In this document: positions 17,442 through 24,613 of the stretch, piece by piece | How the letters are laid out: every line of letters begins with the position of its first letter | Numbering within the stretch: the first letter of the stretch is position 1 | NCBI RefSeq assembly: GCF_001277215.2 | Contig: NZ_CP013940.1 | Coordinates: 434,001 to 498,000, forward strand | Reading direction: 5' to 3' | DNA: 64,000 bases | Origin: Cronobacter malonaticus LMG 23826 | GTDB taxonomy: Bacteria > Pseudomonadota > Gammaproteobacteria > Enterobacterales > Enterobacteriaceae | The notes under the pieces: model-generated | The model's input: the letters and a program-made list of their open reading frames with translations, nothing else | Database searches by the model: none | What the model was told of the DNA's origin: nothing | Made by a program: the position numbers and the translations under genes

Positions 17442-18218
17442 ATGTTCCTGATAATTTTAATAAAATCGCTCATCATCGGCGGCCTTGTCGGCGTCGGCGT
17501 GGGTGCCGGGGCCGCACGCATGTTTCATGCGCCCACCACGCAAGGGATGGGCGCCTTTCGTACGTTAGGAGAGCTGAACTCCTGCGAAGGCGATCCGGCT
17601 TCGCATTTCTCCTTTGGGTTAGGGTTTTTCTTCAACGCCTGGGCGTCCTCCGTCGCGGCGGGCGCGTTCACCCAGGATGTCGATCACCGCATTATTCCCA
17701 ACTGGGGCGCGGCGGCGCTGATGGTGAAAAACCGCAATCTCGCCGATACCCTGCACAATCCGAAAAAAATGGCGGTCGCCTGCGGGCTTATCGGCATGGC
17801 GGTGGTGGCGTTTCTCAACACCACGGCGTCGGCTGTGCCGGAAGCGCTACAGGTTACCGCCGTTAAAGTGCTGGTGCCTGCCGCTAACCTGCTGGTGAAC
17901 ACCGTCATGCCGGTGATTTTCTGGCTGGCCGCCATCGACGCCGGGAAAAAATCGGGCTTCTGGGCCACCGTCTTTGGCGGCGCGGCGCAGCTGATCATGG
18001 GTAACGCCGTGCCGGGTCTGGTGCTTGGCATACTTATCGGCAAGGGCGTTGAAGAGAGCGGCTGGAACCGCGTCACCAAAGTCATGATGACTGCCATTGT
18101 GCTGCTGTTCGTGCTGAGCGCCTTCTTCCGCGGCTTCGACATGAAAATGATCGAATCTTTCCGTCTGACCGTGCCGGACTGGCTCAGTCTTATCCACAAC
18201 TCGCTGAGCGGCAAATAA
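17442..18218 (+). CDS. DUF4311 membrane protein (EF_0832-type)
   Basis: A 258-residue integral membrane protein with about six to seven hydrophobic segments, beginning ILIKSLIIGGLVGVGVGAGAA. Conserved-looking soluble segments are ELNSCEGDPASHFSFGLGFFFNAWASS and DVDHRIIPNWGAA. It probably pairs with the DUF4310 protein to form a transport channel similar in role to a two-part EIIC/EIID permease. No biochemical function has been established that I know of. AAAAGGGCAGACC precedes the ATG, and the next gene begins 7 bp after the stop. Confidence 0.85.
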   Translation: MFLIILIKSLIIGGLVGVGVGAGAARMFHAPTTQGMGAFRTLGELNSCEGDPASHFSFGLGFFFNAWASSVAAGAFTQDVDHRIIPNWGAAALMVKNRNLADTLHNPKKMAVACGLIGMAVVAFLNTTASAVPEALQVTAVKVLVPAANLLVNTVMPVIFWLAAIDAGKKSGFWATVFGGAAQLIMGNAVPGLVLGILIGKGVEESGWNRVTKVMMTAIVLLFVLSAFFRGFDMKMIESFRLTVPDWLSLIHNSLSGK

Positions 18219-18225
18219 GGAGCGC

Positions 18226-18873
18226 ATGATGGAAGAAAATAAAGGTTTCTGGTACGCCGACTGGTCATTCCCGATCTTCGTCGGCCTGCTCTCCTCCGGC
18301 GTGTTCGCCGGAACGCATATGTACTACCTCTACGGCATCGGCGCGTTTAACGAAGTGGCGTTTGTGGCGATGCTCAAAGCGGGCATTGATACCGGCGTCT
18401 ATGGCGCGGTGGCGGCGTTCGGCGCGAGTTTCCTCTTTGCGCGCATTATCGAAGGCTCGCTGGTGGGGATTCTGGATATCGGCGGCGCCATCCAGACCGG
18501 CGTGGGGCTTGGCGTCCCGGCGCTGCTTTTGGGCGCGGGCTTCGTTTTCCCGGTGGCGAATTTCGCCGCCTCGCTGGTCACCGGCCTGCTGATTGGCCTC
18601 GCCATCGGCTACGTCATCATTCTGGCGCGTAAATTCACCATCAATCAGAGCGATTCCACCTACGGCGCGGACGTAATGATGGGCGCGGGCAACGCCTCCG
18701 GACGTTTCCTCGGGCCGCTTATCATCCTGAGCGCCATGACCGCCTCAATCCCGATTGGCGTGGGATCGCTTGTGGGCGCGCTGCTGTTTTATCTCTGGCA
18801 GAAGCCGATCACCGGCGGGGCTATCCTCGGCGCGATGATCCTGGGTTCGCTGTTCCCTGTGGCGATCGGTTAA
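18226..18873 (+). CDS. DUF4310 membrane protein (EF_0833-type)
   Basis: A 215-residue integral membrane protein with roughly six hydrophobic segments. It carries glycine-rich stretches such as DIGGAIQTGVGLGVPALLLGAG and FTINQSDSTYGADVMMGAGNASGR, the latter looking like a substrate or gating loop. It begins ATGATG after TAAGGAGCGC, overlapping the spacing of the previous gene. With DUF4311 it is the presumed permease of the cassette. A GC-rich hairpin follows before the catabolic genes. Confidence 0.85.
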   Translation: MMEENKGFWYADWSFPIFVGLLSSGVFAGTHMYYLYGIGAFNEVAFVAMLKAGIDTGVYGAVAAFGASFLFARIIEGSLVGILDIGGAIQTGVGLGVPALLLGAGFVFPVANFAASLVTGLLIGLAIGYVIILARKFTINQSDSTYGADVMMGAGNASGRFLGPLIILSAMTASIPIGVGSLVGALLFYLWQKPITGGAILGAMILGSLFPVAIG

Positions 18874-18877
18874 CCGC

Positions 18878-18897
18878 GCGGGCGCTCCGGCGCCCGC
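18878..18897 (+). promoter_or_regulatory. Intercistronic hairpin between transport and catabolic genes
   Basis: GCGGGCGC and GCGCCCGC form a perfect 8-bp stem with loop TCCG, between DUF4310 and the amidohydrolase gene. No T-run follows. It could protect the upstream mRNA or partly limit the catabolic genes. Confidence 0.5.
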
Positions 18898-18913
18898 CTT
18901 CTGAGGAAACCCT

Positions 18914-20047
18914 ATGTTTGACCTGATCCTGCGCCAGGCGCGGCTGGTGGACGACACGCTGGCGGATATCGCCATCAAAGACGGCAAAATCGCCGCGCTC
19001 GGCCGCGTGACCGGCGAGGCGCGCGCCACGCGCGATCTCAATGGCGAGCATTACGTCAGCCCCGGCTGGATCGATCTGCACGTCCATTGCTACCCGAAAT
19101 CGCCGATTTATCACGACGAGCCGGACGCGGTTGGCGTGACGACCGGCGTCACCACCGTAGTGGACGCGGGCAGCACCGGCGCGAACGATATCGACGACTT
19201 TTACGCGCTCACGCGTGGCGTGGCGACCGAGGTACTGGCGCTGCTTAATGTCTCGAAGGTGGGTCTGATTGCCCAGAACGAGCTGGCGGATATGGCGAAT
19301 ATCGACGCCGCGGCGGCGCGCGAGGCCATCGCCCGTCACCCCGATTTTATCGTCGGCCTGAAAGCGCGCATGAGCAGCAGCGTGGTGGGCGAGAACGGCA
19401 TCGCGCCGCTTGAGCGCGCCAAAGCCATTCAGCAGGAGAACGGCAATCTGCCGCTGATGGTGCATATCGGCAACGGCCCGCCGCCGCTCGATGAGATCGC
19501 CGCGCGGTTATCCCAGGGCGATATCATTACCCACTGTTTTAACGGCAAACCGAACCGCATCCTGACGCCGCAGGGTCAGCTTCGCGCCAGCATCAGCGAC
19601 GCGCTTGAGCGCGGCGTGCGGCTTGATGTCGGCCACGGCAGCGCCAGCTTTAGCTTTGAGGTGGCGCGCCAGGCCATCGCGCTCGGCATCCTGCCGCACA
19701 CCATCAGCTCTGACATCTACTGCCGCAACCGCATCAACGGCCCGGTGCGAAGCCTCGCCCATGTGATGTCGAAATTCCTCGCCATCGGCCTGTCGCTGCC
19801 GCAGGTGATTGATTGCGTCACGCTGCACGCCGCGCAGGCGCTGCGTCTGGCCCATAAAGGGCAACTGACGCCAGGGGCCGACGCCGATCTGACCATCTTC
19901 GACCTGCGCCGCCAGCCAGTGCTCTTTACCGATGCCGATGAAGAGACGCTACACGGCGACTATTTACTGGTGCCGCTTGCCACAGTGCGGGCGGGCGCCT
20001 GGCACATGACCGAACAAGGGAGCGCGGAACATGCCTTCAGTGTATGA
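18914..20047 (+). CDS. Amidohydrolase (EF_0837/AHA_3915-type)
   Basis: A 377-residue metal-dependent hydrolase of the dihydroorotase/aminoacylase-like branch. The binuclear metal set can be read directly: His56-x-His58 (DLHVHCY), a candidate carboxylated Lys150 (VGLKARM), His184 (MVHIGNG), His207 (ITHCFNG) and Asp267 (ISSDIY). It should remove an acyl group from a nitrogen or oxygen. Characterised relatives (COG3964) act on small acetylated substrates rather than dihydroorotate, as far as I recall. Its position before an ammonia lyase and an aldolase suggests deacylation of an N-acyl amino-sugar acid. It overlaps the next gene by 17 bp. Confidence 0.88.
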   Translation: MFDLILRQARLVDDTLADIAIKDGKIAALGRVTGEARATRDLNGEHYVSPGWIDLHVHCYPKSPIYHDEPDAVGVTTGVTTVVDAGSTGANDIDDFYALTRGVATEVLALLNVSKVGLIAQNELADMANIDAAAAREAIARHPDFIVGLKARMSSSVVGENGIAPLERAKAIQQENGNLPLMVHIGNGPPPLDEIAARLSQGDIITHCFNGKPNRILTPQGQLRASISDALERGVRLDVGHGSASFSFEVARQAIALGILPHTISSDIYCRNRINGPVRSLAHVMSKFLAIGLSLPQVIDCVTLHAAQALRLAHKGQLTPGADADLTIFDLRRQPVLFTDADEETLHGDYLLVPLATVRAGAWHMTEQGSAEHAFSV

Positions 20048-21149
20048 AAAATATGAATTAAAACAGGTGATTAACGCCTCCGGGCGCATGACGATTTTAG
20101 GCGTCTCCACGCCACGGCAGGAGGTGGTGGAAGCCGTCACGCAGGGGCTGAATCACTATTTCGAGATGAAAGATCTGGTGAATAAAACCGGCGCGTACAT
20201 CGCCAGACTGCTGGAGGTGGAGGCCGCGACTATTGTCTCCTGCGCCTCGGCGGGGCTTGCGCAGTCGGTGGCAGCGGTGCTGGTCAAAGAGAGCGACTGG
20301 CTGCTTGAGAACCTGCATACCACCGCTATCGGGCAAAACGAAATTGTGCTACCGAAAGGCCATAACGTGAATTACGGCGCGCCGGTCGGCACGATGGTGG
20401 CGCTCGGCGGTGGAAAGCTGGTCGAGGCGGGCTACGCCAACGAGTGTTCCGCGCAGCAGCTGGCCGCCGCGATCACGCCGCGAACGGCAGCGATCCTCTA
20501 TGTGAAATCGCACCACTGTGTGCAAAAAAGCATGCTGAGCGTCGCGCAGGCCGCCGCGGTGGCGCGTGAGCATCAGTTGCCGTTGATTGTCGACGCCGCC
20601 GCCGAAGAAGATTTGCAGTGCTATTACCGCGCGGGCGCGGATCTGGTCATCTACAGCGGCGCGAAGGCGATTGAAGGGCCGTCGAGCGGCCTGGTGATCG
20701 GCAAAACGCAGTACGTGGAGTGGGTAAAACGCCAGGCGAACGGCATCGGGCGCGCGATGAAAGTCGGCAAAGAGGGCATTCTCGGCCTCACCAGCGCCAT
20801 CGAGCACTACCTCAGCGCGCCGAAAGAGAGCGGCGCGCAGATGGTGGCCAAAATGACGCCGTTTATCGACCAGCTCAACACGCTGAACGGCGTAACGGCC
20901 CGCGTGGTGTGGGACAGCGCCGGGCGCGACATCGCCCGCAGCGAAATCACATTCGACGAAGCCGTCACCGGCATCAACACCGGCGAGCTGGTCAGCGCGC
21001 TGAAGCAGGGCGAATACGCCATCTATTTTCGCGGCTACAAAGCCAACGAAGGCATTATTGAAGCGGATGTGCGCAGCGTCAGCGCCGCGCAGCTGGAGAT
21101 TGTGTTCCGCCGCATCCGGGACGTGCTGAATCAGGAGGCGCACGCATGA
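20031..21149 (+). CDS. PLP-dependent ammonia-lyase-like enzyme (DgaE/EF_0838-type)
   Basis: A 372-residue fold-type I PLP enzyme of the SelA-related group. The likely Schiff-base lysine is Lys212 in IYSGAKAIEGPSSG, preceded by the aspartate-bearing LIVDAAAEEDL. The closest characterised member I know is Salmonella DgaE, which turns D-glucosaminate-6-phosphate into 2-keto-3-deoxy-6-phosphogluconate and ammonia. Its pairing here with a DgaF-type aldolase supports that reaction type, but the exact sugar acid is unproven. It overlaps the aldolase gene by 4 bp (ATGA), so the two are translated together. Confidence 0.85.
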   Translation: MPSVYEKYELKQVINASGRMTILGVSTPRQEVVEAVTQGLNHYFEMKDLVNKTGAYIARLLEVEAATIVSCASAGLAQSVAAVLVKESDWLLENLHTTAIGQNEIVLPKGHNVNYGAPVGTMVALGGGKLVEAGYANECSAQQLAAAITPRTAAILYVKSHHCVQKSMLSVAQAAAVAREHQLPLIVDAAAEEDLQCYYRAGADLVIYSGAKAIEGPSSGLVIGKTQYVEWVKRQANGIGRAMKVGKEGILGLTSAIEHYLSAPKESGAQMVAKMTPFIDQLNTLNGVTARVVWDSAGRDIARSEITFDEAVTGINTGELVSALKQGEYAIYFRGYKANEGIIEADVRSVSAAQLEIVFRRIRDVLNQEAHA

Positions 21150-21886
21150 AACTCACCCCGAATTTTTACCGCGACCGTGTTTGCCTGAACGTGCTGGCAG
21201 GCTCGAAAGAAAACGCCAGCGCGATTTATGAAGCCGCCGAAGGGCATGTGCTGGTGGGCGTCCTCTCGAAAAACTACCCGGACGTGGCGAGCGCCGTCGA
21301 GGATATGCGTGACTACGCGAAGCGCATCGATAACGCGCTGTCGGTGGGGCTGGGCGCGGGCGACCCGAACCAGTCCGCGATGGTCAGCGCCATCGTGCGC
21401 GAGCTACAGCCGCAGCATGTGAACCAGGTCTTTACCGGGGTGGGCGCAAGCCGCGCGCTGCTCGGACAGCGCGAGACGGTGGTGAACGGGCTGGTGTCGC
21501 CGACGGGCACGGCAGGCCTTGTGAAAATCTCCACCGGGCCGTTAAGCAGCAGCGCGCCCGACGGTATCGTACCGGTGGAAACGGCGATTGCCCTGCTGAA
21601 AGATATGGGCGGCAGCTCAGTGAAATATTTCCCGATGGGCGGCCTTGCCTGTCGCGAGGAGTATCAGGCCATGGCGGACGCCTGCGCGCGTCACGACTTC
21701 TGGCTGGAGCCGACCGGCGGCATCGATCTGGATAATTTCCAGGAGATCCTGCGCATCGCGCTGGAGGCGGGCGTGAGCAAAGTGATCCCGCATATTTACA
21801 GTTCGATTATCGACAAAGCCAGCGGCGACACGCGCCCGGAAGACGTGCGCCGCCTGCTGGCGATGACGCGCAATCTGATGGGGTAA
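21146..21886 (+). CDS. KDGP aldolase-like protein (DgaF/EF_0839-type)
   Basis: A 246-residue TIM-barrel aldolase that would split a 2-keto-3-deoxy-6-phospho sugar acid into pyruvate and glyceraldehyde 3-phosphate. The probable Schiff-base lysine is Lys160 in GGSSVKYFPMGG. The phosphate-binding end GGIDLDNFQEIL and GVSKVIPHIYSS fit the DgaF family. The start codon overlaps the stop of the ammonia-lyase gene. It ends the structural part of the cassette. A long inverted repeat separates it from the regulator gene. Confidence 0.87.
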   Translation: MKLTPNFYRDRVCLNVLAGSKENASAIYEAAEGHVLVGVLSKNYPDVASAVEDMRDYAKRIDNALSVGLGAGDPNQSAMVSAIVRELQPQHVNQVFTGVGASRALLGQRETVVNGLVSPTGTAGLVKISTGPLSSSAPDGIVPVETAIALLKDMGGSSVKYFPMGGLACREEYQAMADACARHDFWLEPTGGIDLDNFQEILRIALEAGVSKVIPHIYSSIIDKASGDTRPEDVRRLLAMTRNLMG

Positions 21887-21902
21887 GGCCGTTTTACGTT
21901 AA

Positions 21903-21947
21903 GGCTGGAGAATATATTCATCACCGTGATAAATATATTCCCTGGCC
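21903..21947. promoter_or_regulatory. Long inverted repeat upstream of the PRD regulator gene
   Basis: Two 22-bp arms around a single C match at 18 positions; the core is AATATATTC-ATCAC and its mirror GTGAT-AAATATATTC. The repeat lies 53 bp before the regulator's GTG start. There is no T-run after it, so it is more likely an operator or an RNA switch than a terminator. Confidence 0.6.
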
Positions 21948-21999
21948 TGAAGCCGTCCGCGGGCGCGATGGCGCGCCCGTTTAACGAGAGGAAACCGGT

Positions 22000-23910
22000 G
22001 TGCGATTCCCGAGTCAACGTCTGTCCCGGCTGTTTGATTTGCTGCAAAACGAAACGCTGCCGCAGGATGAGCTGGCGCGCCGGTTAAACGTCACGACGCG
22101 CACCGTGCGGGCAGATATCAGCGCGCTCAATACGTTGCTGTGTCAGCACGGCGTGCAGCTGGTGCTTAACCGCGGCAGCGGCTATCAGCTGACCGTTGAC
22201 GATATGGAGCGCTATCAGGCGCTCCAGGCGAGCCGCCCGAAGGTACTGCGCATTCCGCGCACCGCGCCGGAGCGCGTGCATTATCTGGCGGTGCGTTTCC
22301 TGACTTCCGCGTTTTCCCTGAAGCTTGAAGACCTGGCGGAAGAGTGGTTCGTGAGCCGCGCCACGCTGCAAAACGACATGGCGGAAGTGCGCGAGCTCTT
22401 TACCCGCTACAACCTCACGCTTGAAACCCGCCCGCGCCACGGCATGAAGCTGTTCGGCAGTGAAATGGCGCTGCGCGCGTGCCTGACGGATCTGCTCTGG
22501 CAGCTTGCCCAGCAGGACAGCGCTAATCCATTAATTACCGAAGAGGCGCTGAACGCGGGTGTGCAGGAACGGCTCGCAGAGCGCCTGCCGACGATTTTCG
22601 CGCACGCGCGCCTGCGCTTTACCGACGAAGGCGAGCAGTTTATTCGTCTCTATTGCGCCGTGGCGGTGCGGCGCATCAGCGAGGGCTTTCCGCTGCCTGA
22701 ATTTGTGGCCGACGATGTGGACGATAACGTGCGCGAGGCGGCGCGCGGCACCGCGGCGCTGCTGCAAACGCTGTGCGGCAAACCGCTATCAGAGGCGGAA
22801 GAGAACTGGCTGCGGGTGCATATCGCCGCGCGCCAGGTGCAGGAGCTGGAGCCGAGCGCCATCAGCGCCGATGACGCCGAAGCGCTGGCGGGCTACATCC
22901 TGCGCTATATCAACACGCACTATAACTACAATCTGCTGACCGACGAGCAGCTGCGCGCCGACCTGCTGACCCACATTCGCACCATGATCACCCGCGTGCG
23001 CTACCAGATAAACATTCCCAATCCGCTGCTCGGCAATATTAAACAGCACTACCCGATGGCCTGGGATATGACGCTGGCGGCGGTGTCCGGCTGGGGCAAA
23101 TATACGCCTTATACCATCAGCGAAAACGAAGTGGGGTTTCTGGTGCTGCACATCGGCGTCGGGCTTGAGCGCCACTATAATGTGGGCTACCAGCGTAACC
23201 CGCGCGTGCTGCTGGTGTGCGATACCGGCAACTCCACGGTGCGCATGATCCAGTCGATGCTGCTGCGCAAATACCCGCAGTTAGAGGTGAGTGAAATCGC
23301 CACGCTTCGCGACTACGAGCAGCGCGTTGCCATCGCCGAGGATTTTGTGATTTCCACCGCGCGGGTGGCGGAAAAAGATAAGCCGGTGGTGGTGATGTCG
23401 CCGTTTCCGACCGATTTTCAGCTGGAGCAAATCGGCAAGCTGGTGCTGGTGGACAGAACCCGGCCCTGGATGCTGGAGAAATATTTCGACGCCCGGCATT
23501 TTCGCGTGGTGGACGGGGCCATGACCCAGCAGCAGCTTTTCAAAGAGCTGTGTGATGAGCTGGAGCAGGACGGGTACGTGGGCGCGGATTTTCTGCCGTC
23601 GGTGGTGGAGCGCGAGGCGATTGTCAGCACCATGCTTGGCGACGGTATCGCGTTGCCGCACTCGCTCGGGCTGATGGCGCGCAAAACGGTGGTCTATACC
23701 GTACTGGCCCCGCAGGGAATTGCGTGGGGAGAGGAGACCGCGCATGTGATTTTCCTGCTCGCCATCAGCAAACGCGAATATGAAGAGGCGATGACGATTT
23801 ACGATCTGTTCGTCACGTTTTTGCGCGAGCGGGCGGCGCAACAGTTGCAAACGTGTCGCGATTTCGCCCAGTTTCAGGCGGTGGCGATGACCTGCCTGAG
23901 CCGGTTTTAG
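22000..23910 (+). CDS. PRD-containing transcriptional regulator with EIIB- and EIIA-like domains
   Basis: A 636-residue MtlR/LevR-like activator of the BglG/DeoR-HTH type. Residues 1-60 form an HTH (QRLSRLFDLLQNETLPQDELARRL). Two PRDs follow, with histidines at 274 (RVHIAAR) and at 384 and 392 (LHIGVGLERH). A GatB-like EIIB domain has Cys407 in LVCDTGNST. A C-terminal mannitol/fructose EIIA domain has His554 in IALPHSLG. PTS phosphorylation at these residues should set its activity, linking it to sugar supply. The GTG at 22000 follows GAGAGGAAACC. It sits at the end of the cassette in the same orientation and is the obvious regulator of it. Confidence 0.92.
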   Translation: MRFPSQRLSRLFDLLQNETLPQDELARRLNVTTRTVRADISALNTLLCQHGVQLVLNRGSGYQLTVDDMERYQALQASRPKVLRIPRTAPERVHYLAVRFLTSAFSLKLEDLAEEWFVSRATLQNDMAEVRELFTRYNLTLETRPRHGMKLFGSEMALRACLTDLLWQLAQQDSANPLITEEALNAGVQERLAERLPTIFAHARLRFTDEGEQFIRLYCAVAVRRISEGFPLPEFVADDVDDNVREAARGTAALLQTLCGKPLSEAEENWLRVHIAARQVQELEPSAISADDAEALAGYILRYINTHYNYNLLTDEQLRADLLTHIRTMITRVRYQINIPNPLLGNIKQHYPMAWDMTLAAVSGWGKYTPYTISENEVGFLVLHIGVGLERHYNVGYQRNPRVLLVCDTGNSTVRMIQSMLLRKYPQLEVSEIATLRDYEQRVAIAEDFVISTARVAEKDKPVVVMSPFPTDFQLEQIGKLVLVDRTRPWMLEKYFDARHFRVVDGAMTQQQLFKELCDELEQDGYVGADFLPSVVEREAIVSTMLGDGIALPHSLGLMARKTVVYTVLAPQGIAWGEETAHVIFLLAISKREYEEAMTIYDLFVTFLRERAAQQLQTCRDFAQFQAVAMTCLSRF

Positions 23911-23961
23911 CGGCGGTCAGCGCACTATTGAAGCGTGCTTCGGATAGCGTGGGCGCGGCGC

Positions 23962-24426
23962 TCAGCGCAGCCGGTGGATCACCTGATTGCTGCTGCCGCG
24001 CCAGATAAGCGCCGGGTCTTTCAGATCCTGCACAAACTTGCCGTCCACCAGCACGTTGATGAGGTTTACCACCTCGCGCTGGGCATCGCTCAGTTCATCG
24101 ATTTTATAACCCGTCCAGACCCAGATATCTTTGCCGGGGCACTCAGCCCGCACGCGTTGGACGAGCTTTAGGATCGCCGACACATTTTGCGGGTGCAGCG
24201 GATCGCCGCCCGACAGCGACAGCCCCTGGCGTTTGACGCGGGTGTCGTTGAGATCGGCGATGATGCGGTTTTCCATGTCGGCGGTGAACGGCGCGCCGGA
24301 GTTGAGCCGCCAGGTGCTTTTGTTGTAGCAGCCGGGGCATTGGTGAACGCAGCCCGCCACGAACAATGTGCAGCGGGTGCCGGGGCCGTTGACGACGTCA
24401 ACGGGGTAGTATTGATGGTAATTCAT
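23962..24426 (-). CDS. nrdG: Anaerobic ribonucleotide reductase-activating protein
   Basis: A 154-residue radical-SAM enzyme that makes the glycyl radical on NrdD under anaerobic conditions. The iron-sulfur signature is Cys26-x3-Cys30-x2-Cys33 (GCVHQCPGC). SLSGGDPLHP provides the SAM-binding GGD motif. GAGGAAACC lies directly before the ATG. It is the second gene of nrdD-nrdG, but a 187-bp block of tandem repeats separates the pair. It converges on the PRD regulator gene, 51 bp away. Confidence 0.97.
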   Translation of the reverse strand: MNYHQYYPVDVVNGPGTRCTLFVAGCVHQCPGCYNKSTWRLNSGAPFTADMENRIIADLNDTRVKRQGLSLSGGDPLHPQNVSAILKLVQRVRAECPGKDIWVWTGYKIDELSDAQREVVNLINVLVDGKFVQDLKDPALIWRGSSNQVIHRLR

Positions 24427-24452
24427 GGTTTCCTCGTCCCTGGCGGGCGAAC

Positions 24453-24600
24453 GGTGGGTGCGCTTCGCTTACCCACCCTACAAAGATTTGCCGGGCGGTG
24501 GGTGCGCTTCGCTTACCCACCCTACAACGATTTGCCGGGCGGTGGGTGCGCTTCGCTTACCCACCCTGGGATGATTTGCCGGGCGGTGGGTGCGGCTTCA
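24453..24600. repeat. Tandem array of four 44-bp units with REP-like repeats
   Basis: REP-like units starting GGTGGGTGCGCTTCGC begin at 24453, 24497, 24541 and 24585, exactly 44 bp apart. The first two are complete 29-mers, the third differs at its last bases, and the fourth is cut after about 16 bp. Spacers are near-identical (ATTTGCCGGGC). The array fills the nrdD-nrdG gap. It is not CRISPR: the spacers repeat, and there are no cas genes. Confidence 0.9.
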
Positions 24601-24613
24601 CGCCAGAACGGCG

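Noticed and set aside
24453..24600. CRISPR array
   Set aside because: The spacers are copies of one another, only four units exist, the repeat is a known type of palindromic element, and no cas genes are present.
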